Positions 1 through 8,745 of a stretch of DNA of 64,000 nucleotides are shown here, piece by piece. The DNA is taken from positions 1 through 64,000 of the forward strand of contig JAWLCE010000013.1 of assembly GCA_041687335.1 (NCBI GenBank), written 5' to 3'. Under the pieces are notes generated by a model. That model saw only the letters and a program-made list of their open reading frames with translations. It did no database searches and was not told the origin of the DNA. The position numbers and the translations under genes are program-made. Source of the stretch: JAJFUE01 sp041687335. Lineage in GTDB: Bacteria; Sumerlaeota; Sumerlaeia; MVZB01. Position 1 is the first letter of the stretch; each line of letters begins with the position of its first letter.

Positions 1-4
1 CCCC

Positions 5-445
5 ATGAGCCAACCGAAGATCGTCGCGCACGTTCACTTCAGCCTCGAAAAGCGCGGCAAGCGCCGCCTGCTGCCCGGCCGCGCCCCCGAGCAGGTCTGT
101 GATCCCGATCAGGGCAACATCCCGCGCCTGGCGCGCCTGATGGCGCTGGCGATCCACTTCGAGGGCCTGCTCGCGCGCGGCGTGGTTAGGGACATGGCGG
201 AGCTCGCCCGCCTCGGCCACGTCACCCGCGCCCGCATGACCCAGATTATGAACCTGCGCCTGCTCGCCCCCGACATCCAGGAAGTCCTGCTCGACCTGCC
301 GCCGACGAGGAAAGGCCGCGATAGTTTGCAATACCACCACATCCAACCGTTGACGGTGACGCCCAGTTGGCGGCGGCAGCGGAAGATGTGGGCGGAGGTC
401 AATACACATTCATTCAGAAGCAGCAGCCTTGCCATATGGAAATAG
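5..445 (+). CDS. Small helix-turn-helix protein, copy A
   Basis: The 146-aa product has a basic N-terminus and a clear HTH-like core near residues 63-83 (motif ELARLGHVTRARMTQIMNL), similar to the ParB/KorB-type HTH where one helix is read as 'TRARMTQIM'. The C-terminus after PSWRRQR is unique to this copy. Proteins of this type are known to me as short DNA-binding proteins often found near recombinase genes in diverse GC-rich bacteria; no recombinase is visible here. It is nearly identical in DNA to the copy at 1622-2035. The upstream region is outside the window, so promoter and RBS cannot be judged. DNA binding is inferred from the HTH only. Confidence 0.7.
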   Translation: MSQPKIVAHVHFSLEKRGKRRLLPGRAPEQVCDPDQGNIPRLARLMALAIHFEGLLARGVVRDMAELARLGHVTRARMTQIMNLRLLAPDIQEVLLDLPPTRKGRDSLQYHHIQPLTVTPSWRRQRKMWAEVNTHSFRSSSLAIWK

Positions 446-563
446 GATCTGCGCTATGCTTCCTGAAGAATCAGCAAAATCATGCGCGACTTGCGCCGCA
501 ACCCTTTATTTGGTCAGGAACGGCCATCTTCACGAGGATTTTCAGTAGTTGAATCAATCCATA

Positions 564-1508
564 TCAATGGTTGGATATAGAAGCGCCGCGTTCGAGGGAT
601 GCGCGATCCCACTTAGCCAGATTTGCCGCGGCCTCGTAGGTTGCGCCCAGGAATGCCAGCAGTCTGGCATCGGGCGAGGGCGCCTGCCGCACGATGTCGT
701 AAGGCAGGATGAACTCTCGAAGCTCTGCATGGTAAAAAGTGCCCGCCGGCATGTTCGGCGCCTGGGCGAACCCCTCCGGTTCCGGATAGGCGTAGGCGTA
801 GTAGGCCGGATAGTCAACGCCCCCGCCCCCAGGCCAGAACCCGCAACTGCTCACTTCGTGCGAGTAGGCCTCGCGTGTGATCCGGTCGGGTAGATTGGGG
901 ATGCCGCCCGGATGCGGCGGCGCGCGCCGGCCGGAGAACCGCGTCACGGCCAGGTCGCAGGCGCCCCAGAACAAATGCACTGGGCTGCATTTGCCGATAA
1001 ATCCCGCACGAAACTGCTTGAAGACCCGATCGGACTGCACCAGCACCCGCCAGAATCGGTTGACATATTCTCGATCGTAAGCCCGGTGCGTCTCGTCCAG
1101 TTCGAAGGGGATCGCGTCGACCACCTCGTTTGGTTTTGCGTAAATCGCCACCTCGAGATCAAGCCGGACCAGTTCTTCCATCAACCGCCTGTAGAATCCC
1201 GCAACTGACTCGGGCTCCAGTGCATAACTGCTGCTCGGGCCATCGCTGCACACGATGCTCAGACTGTGGCTGATGAAATCGAAGTCGATCTGGAAGGTCC
1301 GGTCTCGGTGCGGGATCGGCGAGGTGGTCAACCCGCGGCTCGTCAGGTAAAACGTCGCATGCCATGAATGATTCAGCCACGGACTCTGGACCAGCCGCAC
1401 CTTGCCAACAATCTGCATCCACATGTGCAGCGTGGCGCAGCTATCGGCCCACGCCTTCAGTGGCAGGCTAGGCCACGGCTCGAAACTTGCCCCGGATGAA
1501 GCGGTCAT
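564..1508 (-). CDS. DUF5996 family protein
   Basis: The 314-aa product matches the DUF5996 family along its length: WPSLPLKAWADSCATLHMW near the start, the segment RDRTFQIDFDFISHSL, then FIGKCSPVHLFWGACDLAV, and a C-terminal YPEPEGF segment followed by EFILPYD. The biochemical function of the family is unknown to me. I chose the ATG at 1508 because GAGGGG lies six bases upstream; an ATG 42 bases earlier has no ribosome site. The gene sits alone and leftward between two duplicated HTH genes. Nothing looks broken. Confidence 0.85.
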   Translation of the reverse strand: MTASSGASFEPWPSLPLKAWADSCATLHMWMQIVGKVRLVQSPWLNHSWHATFYLTSRGLTTSPIPHRDRTFQIDFDFISHSLSIVCSDGPSSSYALEPESVAGFYRRLMEELVRLDLEVAIYAKPNEVVDAIPFELDETHRAYDREYVNRFWRVLVQSDRVFKQFRAGFIGKCSPVHLFWGACDLAVTRFSGRRAPPHPGGIPNLPDRITREAYSHEVSSCGFWPGGGGVDYPAYYAYAYPEPEGFAQAPNMPAGTFYHAELREFILPYDIVRQAPSPDARLLAFLGATYEAAANLAKWDRASLERGASISNH

Positions 1509-1621
1509 CGCCCGCCCCTCGCCTTCGTGTTGCTTGCGATCGGCTTCCATTCAACATTATCGTGCGGGCCGGAGCCGATACAAATTCCTGCATCTATAAG
1601 GCGAGCGCTCGGTGCCTTACC

Positions 1622-2005
1622 ATGAGCCAACCGAAGATCGTCGCGCACGTCCACTTCAGCCTCGAAAAGCGCGGCAAGCGCCGCCTGCTGCCCGGCCACG
1701 CCCCCGAGCCCGTTTGCGATCCTGACCAAGGCAACATCCCGCGCTTGGCGCGCCTGATGGCGCTGGCGATCCACTTCGAGGGCCTGCTAGAGCGCGACGT
1801 GATCAAGGATATGGCCGAGCTCGCCCGGTTGGGCCACGTAACCCGCGCCCGCATGACTCAGATCATGAACCTGCGCCTCCTCGCCCCCGACATCCAGGAA
1901 ACCCTGCTCGACCTCCCGCCGACGAAGAAAGGCCGCGACAGATTGCAATATCACCATATCCAACCGTTGACGGTGACGCCCAGTTGGCGGCGGCAGCGGG
2001 AGCTG
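1622..2005 (+). repeat. Second arm of a ~384-bp imperfect direct repeat (first arm 5-388)
   Basis: Bases 5-388 and 1622-2005 align without gaps, with mostly silent or conservative differences, and homology stops abruptly a few codons before each stop codon. The repeat covers the coding part of the two small HTH genes. The roughly 1.2 kb between the arms carries only the DUF5996 gene. The first arm starts at the window edge, so its true left limit is unknown. Confidence 0.85.
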
Positions 2006-2035
2006 TGGCACGTCTGCCATTATCGCCCCATGTAA
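1622..2035 (+). CDS. Small helix-turn-helix protein, copy B
   Basis: The 137-aa product is almost the same as copy A at 5-445, differing at scattered positions (for example ERDVIKDM for ARGVVRDM) and at the last residues after PSWRRQRELW. The same HTH core ELARLGHVTRARMTQIMNL is present. The frame is open upstream of this ATG, but homology with copy A begins exactly at ATG 1622, which supports this start. Its 3' end overlaps by 16 bp the convergent membrane-protein gene at 2020-2466. It probably binds DNA; the target is unknown. Confidence 0.72.
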   Translation: MSQPKIVAHVHFSLEKRGKRRLLPGHAPEPVCDPDQGNIPRLARLMALAIHFEGLLERDVIKDMAELARLGHVTRARMTQIMNLRLLAPDIQETLLDLPPTKKGRDRLQYHHIQPLTVTPSWRRQRELWHVCHYRPM

Positions 2036-2466
2036 AAACCAAGTAATCCCAAAAGAAGAGTCAAAAACTTTAGGAGAAAGGAAGTAAGTGCTGCGACAGC
2101 ACAAACCTTACCCCAAGAAATCGCTCGAATCCCATGCACAATTTCTACGGGAGTTGTGGGTTGTTGAAGTGCATACGGCTGGACTTCCCTATACAATATA
2201 ACCTCATTCTCTCCTAACTCAAATGGTATCGGTGGAGTTCTGTCCTGTGCCCCCTTAAAAGCCCCAAAAGTGGTTAATATTGCAGAAATAAAAATCTTTG
2301 CTCGAGATACGAAGCTTCTGTTTTTCTTGATCTGCCGCAAAAGGGAGTACGTTTCCCTCCCACTTTGCAGCATGGTCAACACTGTATAGCGTAATGCAAA
2401 GATAGAAACAGCAAAGGAAAGATTTGCTATCGTATCAATGACTCGATATGTGATTAAATCTGACAT
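2020..2466 (-). CDS. Small membrane protein, unknown
   Basis: The 148-aa product has a hydrophobic segment near residues 8-33, a basic stretch (LLRQIKKNRSF), another hydrophobic stretch near residues 58-70, and a strongly hydrophobic C-terminus (TSFLLKFLTLLLGLLGFYMG). A good ribosome site, AGGAGG, lies six bases before the ATG. The gene is lower in GC than its neighbours and points leftward, downstream of mcrC with a 104-bp gap. It may be a membrane component gained with the restriction genes, but that is only suggested by position. I do not recognise the family. Confidence 0.6.
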   Translation of the reverse strand: MSDLITYRVIDTIANLSFAVSIFALRYTVLTMLQSGRETYSLLRQIKKNRSFVSRAKIFISAILTTFGAFKGAQDRTPPIPFELGENEVILYREVQPYALQQPTTPVEIVHGIRAISWGKVCAVAALTSFLLKFLTLLLGLLGFYMGR

Positions 2467-2570
2467 GAGGGTCCTCCTGCACTAGATTTGGCTTTTCCCC
2501 ATAAGTGTAAATGGTTCACAGTCAGCATTTTTTCCAGAATGATTTTTTTGGTCGGGAAAGGCATTTTGGA

Positions 2571-3701
2571 TCACCTATTGGTCGAAGATATGTCGGTGCT
2601 TAGCACCTGCAGCAGCTGCGTGCGGATTTCCTTGGCCTCTGCTGCCAGATCAACGGTGGCGAAGCGCATCTCATGGTCTTGAATCACCACGGATTCATTG
2701 ACCCTTTCGCCGATGGAGGGGTGAAGCAACACTCCGGCCGCACAATCGGCCAAAGGGTCGCCGCTGTCCTCCTGCGACCTCAAGTATGCGTAAATCTGGT
2801 AGATGTAGCCGCTCCGTAAGGACTTTTCACGGTACCACCCGGGGGTGACGATGGAATTGAACTTGGTGTCGACGACGATGCGACGTCCAGTGGCGTGATG
2901 GTCCAAGACAATGTCGGTGCGCATTGTGGGCAAGATCCTATCAATCCCCACACTCTTGCTTTCGATCGGCCAGGTTATGGTTCTACCTGCATCCACGCGC
3001 CATCCGCCATCGGAGAGCACCACGGCATAGAACCCGGCGACGCCTTTTTCATAGAGCCTCCGGACCCACGTAATTTCCCGGTCGGGCAAGGACAGCAGCC
3101 GCGTACCGGTGGATTCCGTCGGCAAGGCCAAGTTGAATGCAAGGTGGGCCGCGGCAACCATCAACTGGTCAGCGGCATCATGCCGCCCAAAGCGGTCATT
3201 GGAAATTTCAGCTCGTCCGGGTCTTTCGCCTGTCACTCCCATCAATCTCAGACTTGAAGCGAGGCTTCTGCACCTGTGGCGGAGCTCATTAGAGCGCACG
3301 AGTCGTGCGATCTCTTCAAGTGCCGCACGCACATAGCGATTGCGGATGGTATCAACAGTGAGTTCATCGAACCGGCAGGCCACTTTCCCGCGATCCAGCA
3401 ACCGGTGGCGCTCCGTCTGGAGAAGATCGATGCGTCCCCGAACACGCCCCAGCACCGCAGCCCGAGACTGGTATCCCAGGCTCAGGTTGCGCCTGAGGCG
3501 CCGCTCTACCTGCCAGGCCAGGATGCGGCCCACCAGATCCGGTATGTCATCCGGATTCTCCTCAACGGAGCTTTTCTCGGACCTCTCCAGTGTCCGGAAC
3601 AGCTCTGATGCATACAGCATCAGCAGCCACAGGTTGCGGACAGGAATTCGCCCAATGCAACCGGTCACCTCGGGAGTGGCTTCGGCTACCATGCTAGCCA
3701 T
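2571..3701 (-). CDS. mcrC: McrC-like subunit of type IV restriction system
   Basis: The 376-aa product begins its conserved part with IPVRNLWLLMLYASELF, a hallmark of McrC-type proteins, and carries the PD-(D/E)XK-like nuclease core MRTDIVLDHH followed by IVVDTKFN (residues about 270-292). In McrBC systems McrC supplies the nuclease and stimulates the McrB GTPase, cutting DNA with modified cytosines. The ATG lies two bases after the mcrB stop codon, so the two genes form one leftward operon. This gene is intact, but its partner is frameshifted, so the system may be inactive. Confidence 0.88.
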   Translation of the reverse strand: MASMVAEATPEVTGCIGRIPVRNLWLLMLYASELFRTLERSEKSSVEENPDDIPDLVGRILAWQVERRLRRNLSLGYQSRAAVLGRVRGRIDLLQTERHRLLDRGKVACRFDELTVDTIRNRYVRAALEEIARLVRSNELRHRCRSLASSLRLMGVTGERPGRAEISNDRFGRHDAADQLMVAAAHLAFNLALPTESTGTRLLSLPDREITWVRRLYEKGVAGFYAVVLSDGGWRVDAGRTITWPIESKSVGIDRILPTMRTDIVLDHHATGRRIVVDTKFNSIVTPGWYREKSLRSGYIYQIYAYLRSQEDSGDPLADCAAGVLLHPSIGERVNESVVIQDHEMRFATVDLAAEAKEIRTQLLQVLSTDISSTNR

Positions 3702-3703
3702 GA

Positions 3704-5916
3704 TCAGAAGCTCTCCACCAAGCTCTCCCTGGCCTTCCGTGACTTCTCAAGCGCATCAAACCAGTATTCATCGAGTAGCGGGCCGATCTCGGTGTGGACA
3801 ACCTGGCGGAACCACTCTCTCGGATCATTGATTTTCAGGCTCAGCGGTGGCGTCACGTAGCTATGCCCCACGCGGAACTGCGGCCCCAGGCCGCTATCGG
3901 CCGAGATGATGGTATTCAGGGCATGGATCCGCTTCTCGATCTCGACAAGAATCTCCGAGTCGATGCCGCATTGCGTGTTCACCCAATCATGCCAAGGCTG
4001 ACCCAGCGTCGGCTCCAAATCAATGAAGGCAAAACGCCGGCGCAACGCCAGGTCAACCAGCGCCAGGGAGCGGTCTGCGATGTTCATCGTGCCGATGACG
4101 TAAAGGTTGTCGGGGATGAACATGCGCTCATCTTCCGAGCGCCTGTAGCAAAGCTCGAGCGCCTCGTTGGGTGTCCGCTTGTCTGCCTCCAGGAGGGTCA
4201 GCACTTCGCCAAAGATCTGTGCCGGATTGCCGCGGTTGATTTCCTCGATGACGATGACATGGCGTTCGGTCGGATTCTTCGCCGCCGCCTTCATCATCTC
4301 GACGAACGGCCCATCGACCAGCGTCAGCTTGCCGTCGCCGGCAGGGCGCCACCCGCGGATGAAGTCCTCGTACGATAGGTTCGGGTGGAATTGCACAGCC
4401 CTGAGCTTGCTGTCGTCACGCTGTCCGATCAGTGCGAAGGCGATTCTCTTGGCCAGCCATGTCTTGCCTGTTCCCGGAGGCCCCTGGAGAATCAGGTTCT
4501 TCTTGGTGTGCAGGCGTTCGAGAATCGTTTCCAGCCTGGCGCGCGAGATGAAGCAGCCTTCGTCCAGAATGTCATCCAGCGAGTACGGCTGGATCGGCGC
4601 CGGCGGCAGTTCAATAACCGGAGCTTCGTCGGTCTCGTCGTCCTCTTCGACATCGTCATGTCAGTGGCATTGGGATTGGCTGTCGTCACGCCGTCCTTGT
4701 AGAGCCAGGCGGCAAGCGAGAGCTCGGGGAAGGAATGAACTGGATAGCCCTCCTCCTGGAACCGAGCCTCAAGAGTATCGAGCACTGTCAGATAATCATC
4801 TGCATTGCAGCGCCCCTTGGAGCCATTGAGACCGATCTGGATGTTAAGCTTCTTCTTGATGTAGTTCTGGGATTGCCCATCCAGAGTCGGGAAATTCCAA
4901 GGGCGAATCCAATAGAGGCCCATCGTAATGTTCCAGCCCACTCCATAGCGCTGCGTCGCCTCATCATAGGCTGCACTAAAGGCTGGCCGGGCTTCCCCAT
5001 TTTCGGCATCAGCGAAAGCTATCGCTTGAGCGAAGATTTCCCATAGGGTATCGATGTCATCGGGTTGGCGCTTTTTTTCATAGGTGAAGAACCAGGACTT
5101 CTGGTTGTTGAGGATCGGGATGCCCTCAAACGACTCAGGCACGGGTTCAGTCACGCCCAGCAAGTCGGCGAACTTGCTGGCGATCGCCTTCCTGTTCGCA
5201 TCCGTGATCCCTCGATTGAAAATGCCCATCGCAGTAAAAGGGCAGATATCCCTTAACGGGCCCACGGATCCATCTGCGAACTTGTCCTGCAGATTTGAAA
5301 GCCCTTCCACATCCGAGGCTATGGCATGGATCCCGGATACCAGCTCGTCTCGCTTCAGCCGGAAGTTCAGCAGGCTGTCCGCAACGGCTTGGTAAAATCG
5401 TGTCCAGCCAAAGCGCTTCTTGTCTGGCGAAAGATCCCCATATCGCTCCCGCCAATAGGGGGCGTTGCGGAACCGGCTGATATCTTGAGGGACGTTCTCG
5501 AAGGCAAACTGGATTAGGGCGTCGGTTGTCCAGTCGCCCGGCAAAACCCGCCATACTGTGTTTCGTCCGGTGTAGAAGTACCATTCGCGCGGTGGGTCGC
5601 ATGGTTTCCAGTCGACCTTCAGCGTGCGGCCATCACCCAGGTTTTCCTGGACTGTGCCGATGGCCTTGATCGCCATCACGGAAACAACTTGGCCCCGATT
5701 GTCGAACGGAAGATCGCGCCTTCGAGTATAGGAGGACTTGATTGCGATGCGGTCTCCGGGCTGGATCGCTTTGACTTTGTCGAGGTAGCGGTCCTTGTAG
5801 CCGTTCTCCCAAATTCCCTCGCGAAGGAACCTCGTGGTCTGATCCTCCGTCCCCCCGTAAGAGGCGCCCACAAACCAGCATGCGCGAGCCCCCGCTCCTT
5901 CAGACTTCGAACTCAT
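3704..5916 (-). pseudogene. mcrB: mcrB-like AAA+ GTPase gene, frameshifted
   Basis: The N-terminal frame (to about 4663) has an EVE/PUA-like modified-base recognition domain (ACWFVGASYGG, then QPGDRIAIKSSYT) and a long middle region ending TTANPNATD. The remainder is in another frame and reads DDVEEDDETDE, then the Walker A GPPGTGKTWLAKR (about 4450-4490), VIVIEEINRGNPAQIFGE (Walker B) and a typical AAA+ C-terminus ending at 3704. The junction lies at 4655-4663, where GTCA occurs twice around one T, as if five bases had been duplicated. In the upstream frame translation runs into unrelated sequence and stops at 4492 with no Walker A. The ATG at 5916 has GAGGAG six bases upstream. It is either a true lesion or a sequencing error. 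Confidence 0.88.
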
Positions 5917-6077
5917 CTGCATCTCCTCGAGTATATGCCATCTCATGTCCGTTAAGAGGATGCTATATTTTTTTTCAATTGAAAAGCTATTTATGCCGAA
6001 TGGAGCAGGGATTGATCAACGAGGAGGCGTGATACATACGTTTTCCCCCCAACAGAAGATCTGATAATTCCATCCCC

Positions 6078-6106
6078 TTGACAACGTGATTGATCGGGTG
6101 TATATG
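6078..6106 (+). promoter_or_regulatory. Sigma-70-like promoter for the 6132 gene
   Basis: TTGACA at 6078-6083 and TATATG at 6101-6106 are separated by exactly 17 bases. The expected start near 6113 would give a leader of about 19 bases carrying an AGGAGG ribosome site seven bases before the ATG at 6132. The match to the consensus is strong for this GC-rich window. Confidence 0.7.
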
Positions 6107-6131
6107 GAAGGCACAATGAAGGAGGAATGTA

Positions 6132-6890
6132 ATGAAACCAAACAATCCACAGGACAAGGTTTCTAAAAAGATTCATGCCCGCATTATGCATTGGACTAAG
6201 TCTTGGTCTGATGCCAGGAATGCATTAACAGCTAAACAAAAAGAAGCAATAGTCCTTAGGCAAATAATGCAAATGATTCCTTTTGGCATTGGTGCTGCTA
6301 TTTCAGAAGGCTACTTCGGCACAATTGATATGCACCGCGCCAACAAGATTCAACAAACAATACAGTTTTTGAGTGACCAGGTCGCGCTGCTGGGGTCCGA
6401 ATGCACGTCCGCAATCCAACCTAATTATTTCGAATCCGAACAATTTTCAGCCCTTTTTGAAGATACTTGGAGAAAGATTCTAGCAGAGGCACAATCTGAA
6501 AAAATGCATGCGCTGAGAAATGCATTGCTCAGCATCATTATATGCAAGCCAAACTTCTCCTTTTCGAAAAAAAAGTTTTTTATTACTTCATTTGATCGAA
6601 TAGCAGAGGAGCACATACAGATTTTACAAATATTTAACCGTAGGTTTCGGTGTCAGGTAGATGCTTTTCAAACGCAAGAAATATGGAGAATTATGAAGAT
6701 TGATCTGGAGGCAGATAGAGATTATGTTTACGCCGCTCTCGATGTGCTTGCGAATCTTAGATATATCGAACATCGTAGTGTTCCACAAGTCAAAGACGGA
6801 CGCATAAATTACCCCTTGCAGCTTTTCAGACTAACAGAGATGGGATCTGAATATTTGCACTTTATAAGGGCAGGCGAAGTCAAGACTTAG
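6132..6890 (+). CDS. Unknown protein, low GC, possible winged-helix C-terminus
   Basis: The 252-aa product has no signal peptide. A short hydrophobic segment (MIPFGIGAAISEGYFG, about residues 55-70) is followed by a helical middle region and a C-terminal part (EIWRIMKIDLEADRDYVYAAL, then LANLRYIEHR) that reads like a winged-helix domain with a beta wing. I do not recognise a family. Base composition is distinctly AT-rich compared with the flanking genes, which suggests transfer. It has its own strong promoter and ribosome site, and it lies between a damaged restriction operon and a damaged antitoxin gene, so a defence or toxin role is possible but unproven. Confidence 0.6.
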   Translation: MKPNNPQDKVSKKIHARIMHWTKSWSDARNALTAKQKEAIVLRQIMQMIPFGIGAAISEGYFGTIDMHRANKIQQTIQFLSDQVALLGSECTSAIQPNYFESEQFSALFEDTWRKILAEAQSEKMHALRNALLSIIICKPNFSFSKKKFFITSFDRIAEEHIQILQIFNRRFRCQVDAFQTQEIWRIMKIDLEADRDYVYAALDVLANLRYIEHRSVPQVKDGRINYPLQLFRLTEMGSEYLHFIRAGEVKT

Positions 6891-6971
6891 CTTGTCGGCT
6901 TCTCAGGTGTTTTGTGCCGATACGATGATAATTGAGCAGCCGAGCCTGAACGCTCTGGGAGAGCGGGGTGC

Positions 6972-7574
6972 TCAAAGTAGCGCCTCCAAATATGGCTCCA
7001 TAACTCGCTCCACCCGGCAGATCCGGGCATAGCTCATCAATTCGTCGATGAAACCCTTTCGCAGGCGCAGAAAATCGCGCAGCGCCTCAGCAGCAAGGTC
7101 CACGCCGATCTTCTTTCGGTATTTGAAGCAGTCCGCCACTGTCTTGGCCGCGTTGAAGACCCGGATCTCAGCTCCATCCAATTCGTGCGTCTCAACCCCG
7201 GCACTGAAGCGATCCTTTGGAAAAACGAGCAACACGGATTTTCACCGCGCTGATCCTGGGCGCTTTGCTGAACTCACCAACGGCGATCCAGACCTCAAAC
7301 GGCGGTTGAATCGTCAGGCCATGGAGCTGAAGCGCTGAGAGCAGGCAAATGACTCTGTGCGGCACAAGCTTGAGACTTCAACAAGGCTGCGATGCTCGGT
7401 CTGCAGCGCACCGGGGATTGAATAGAGCGCCCTGTCAATGCGCTCGAGCAGCCCGCTGTCACGAGCGACCGCAAGATACCGCCGCGGGATCCCATGCTCA
7501 TCGAGATCGCGCGAACGCAGCAGCCCCTTGTTGCGAGCCAGTTGCATCAGGTTATTGAGGTGCATGCTTCCCAT
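6972..7574 (-). pseudogene. AbiEi-family type IV antitoxin, twice frameshifted
   Basis: The N-terminal part (LARNKGLLRSRDLDEHGIP, then LLERIDRALYSIPGA) is the winged-helix of AbiEi/COG5340 antitoxins. The C-terminal part (FNAAKTVADCFKYR, then GVDLAAEALRDFL) is their conserved tail. Between them the frame is lost. One base appears missing near 7372, where the reading moves to KLVPHRVICLLSALQLHGL, and one extra base sits in an A-run near 7220, which restores the original frame. As read, translation stops at a TGA near 7317. No AbiEii nucleotidyltransferase toxin follows, so the antitoxin is orphaned. Confidence 0.82.
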
Positions 7575-7792
7575 GGCCCTGATGTTACTGAACCGGCTGG
7601 ACTTGTTGTCAACCCCATATCTTCCGTAACCATTTTCCGCCCCTCTCCCTCGCTTTCACCGCCTTTTGGGCTGAATTAACAGGATTTCGAATAGAATTTC
7701 CTTGGGCCCCCAGGTGTACTCTCTGCCCCCCAAAACGACATTTTGTCAGGTTGGCTTTGGGTGCCCGAATTTCAGACCGGCGGATTAACAGC

Positions 7793-7858
7793 GGGGGGCG
7801 CGTGGGGCGTTGGGGTGACTCAAGTTGGCACGCGGGGGCGGTGGGGTTGGCTTTGGGG
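7793..7858 (+). other. G-quadruplex-prone G-tract cluster
   Basis: Six tracts of four or more G lie on the top strand at 7793-7798, 7804-7807, 7812-7815, 7834-7838, 7843-7846 and 7855-7858, separated by loops of 5, 4, 18, 4 and 8 bases. This pattern can form one or two G-quadruplexes. No gene overlaps it. Confidence 0.55.
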
Positions 7859-8081
7859 CTAGCGAAGAGTTGTCATCTGTTAAATCTGTACGGGCATGTT
7901 AGCCAGAGGGTCGCTAGTTTCGAGAGGGTTGGCAGAGGGCGGCGAGGGCAAACGTCGGTTTTTGGCTCCCGAGGGCGGGTTTTGGGGCGGCGCCGGCCGC
8001 GTGCATCGCGAGCCCCCGAGAGCATCCGAGAGCGGCCGGAATTTGCAAAACCTTTAGATTCAACGCGCAGCATCGGCACCC

Positions 8082-8108
8082 AAAAAAAACCCCCGCCGGC
8101 GGGCGGGG
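8082..8108 (-). terminator. Intrinsic terminator, leftward
   Basis: On the bottom strand CCCCGCC pairs with GGCGGGG across a four-base loop and is followed by G and eight T residues. That is a classic rho-independent terminator for leftward transcription. It lies just downstream of a second one. Confidence 0.75.
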
Positions 8109-8115
8109 TGTTAAC

Positions 8116-8142
8116 GAAAAAGCCCCCTCGAAAGGGGGCTTG
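8116..8142 (-). terminator. Intrinsic terminator, leftward
   Basis: The bottom strand reads AAGCCCCC, loop TTTCGA, GGGGGCTT, then TTT. This forms an eight-base-pair stem followed by T residues, facing left. Together with the terminator at 8082-8108 it implies a transcript that enters from the right, where no leftward gene is visible. Confidence 0.72.
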
Positions 8143-8745
8143 AAGAGTTGGCTCCCCAAGGGCAACCGTCTTCATAAGCACTCTCATTTTGCCCAACACC
8201 TTCGTAAGAGCCCCCATCAATTTTAAGAAAGATGGGGCGGCGAGGGAATAGGGGGGCGAAGTTCCAAATGTTGTTTTAGGTAATCCGGAACTTGCAGGTG
8301 AGGTGTCAGCGATTTGGGTTTAACCCTTGTCCCGACGAAAGCTTGGCATCGGCAGCGAGAAGGTGGGAGCGACCTGCAAGACCTGGGCAAGGAAGCACAT
8401 GGCTGTGTCATGGCGGCCGATTGAATGACATCACCAAAGTGATGACGCTTCAGCAGTTCAGGGCGAGCGTTTGATAGGACGTAACTTTCAACACCAGAGC
8501 AGGTGCAAACCGATTCGTCACGACCAATCGGAGATGCATTATGCTCAGAGGTACCGAGCTGCCATAAAGGCTTGACAGCCCCACTGTTCCGTGTCTTTTT
8601 TAATTCTCACCGCCCGCTGGTGGTTATTTTTTCAACCACTACTTTCACCTGCAGTGCTGGCGGGAGGTGTGATGGGGCTCAGGTCTGCCTGCCACGGCAA
8701 TTTTGGGATCTATCCCACAAGTGACGTCGATTCGGAAGGTGCAAC

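Larger units (their letters stand above)
7575..8745. other. Long non-coding stretch
   Basis: No convincing gene is visible in these 1.17 kb. Contents are a G-rich segment (7793-7858), two intrinsic terminators reading leftward (8082-8142) and ordinary sequence up to the ribosome site GGAAGG before the GTG start at 8746. A TTGACA at 8572-8577 has no good -10 partner at normal spacing (nearest TTTAAT at 21 bases). The leftward terminators without a leftward gene suggest a small RNA or a lost gene. Confidence 0.6.

Noticed and set aside
1487..1621. Extended start of the second HTH gene
   Set aside because: Homology to copy A begins exactly at 1622 and the upstream frame overlaps the DUF5996 start region.
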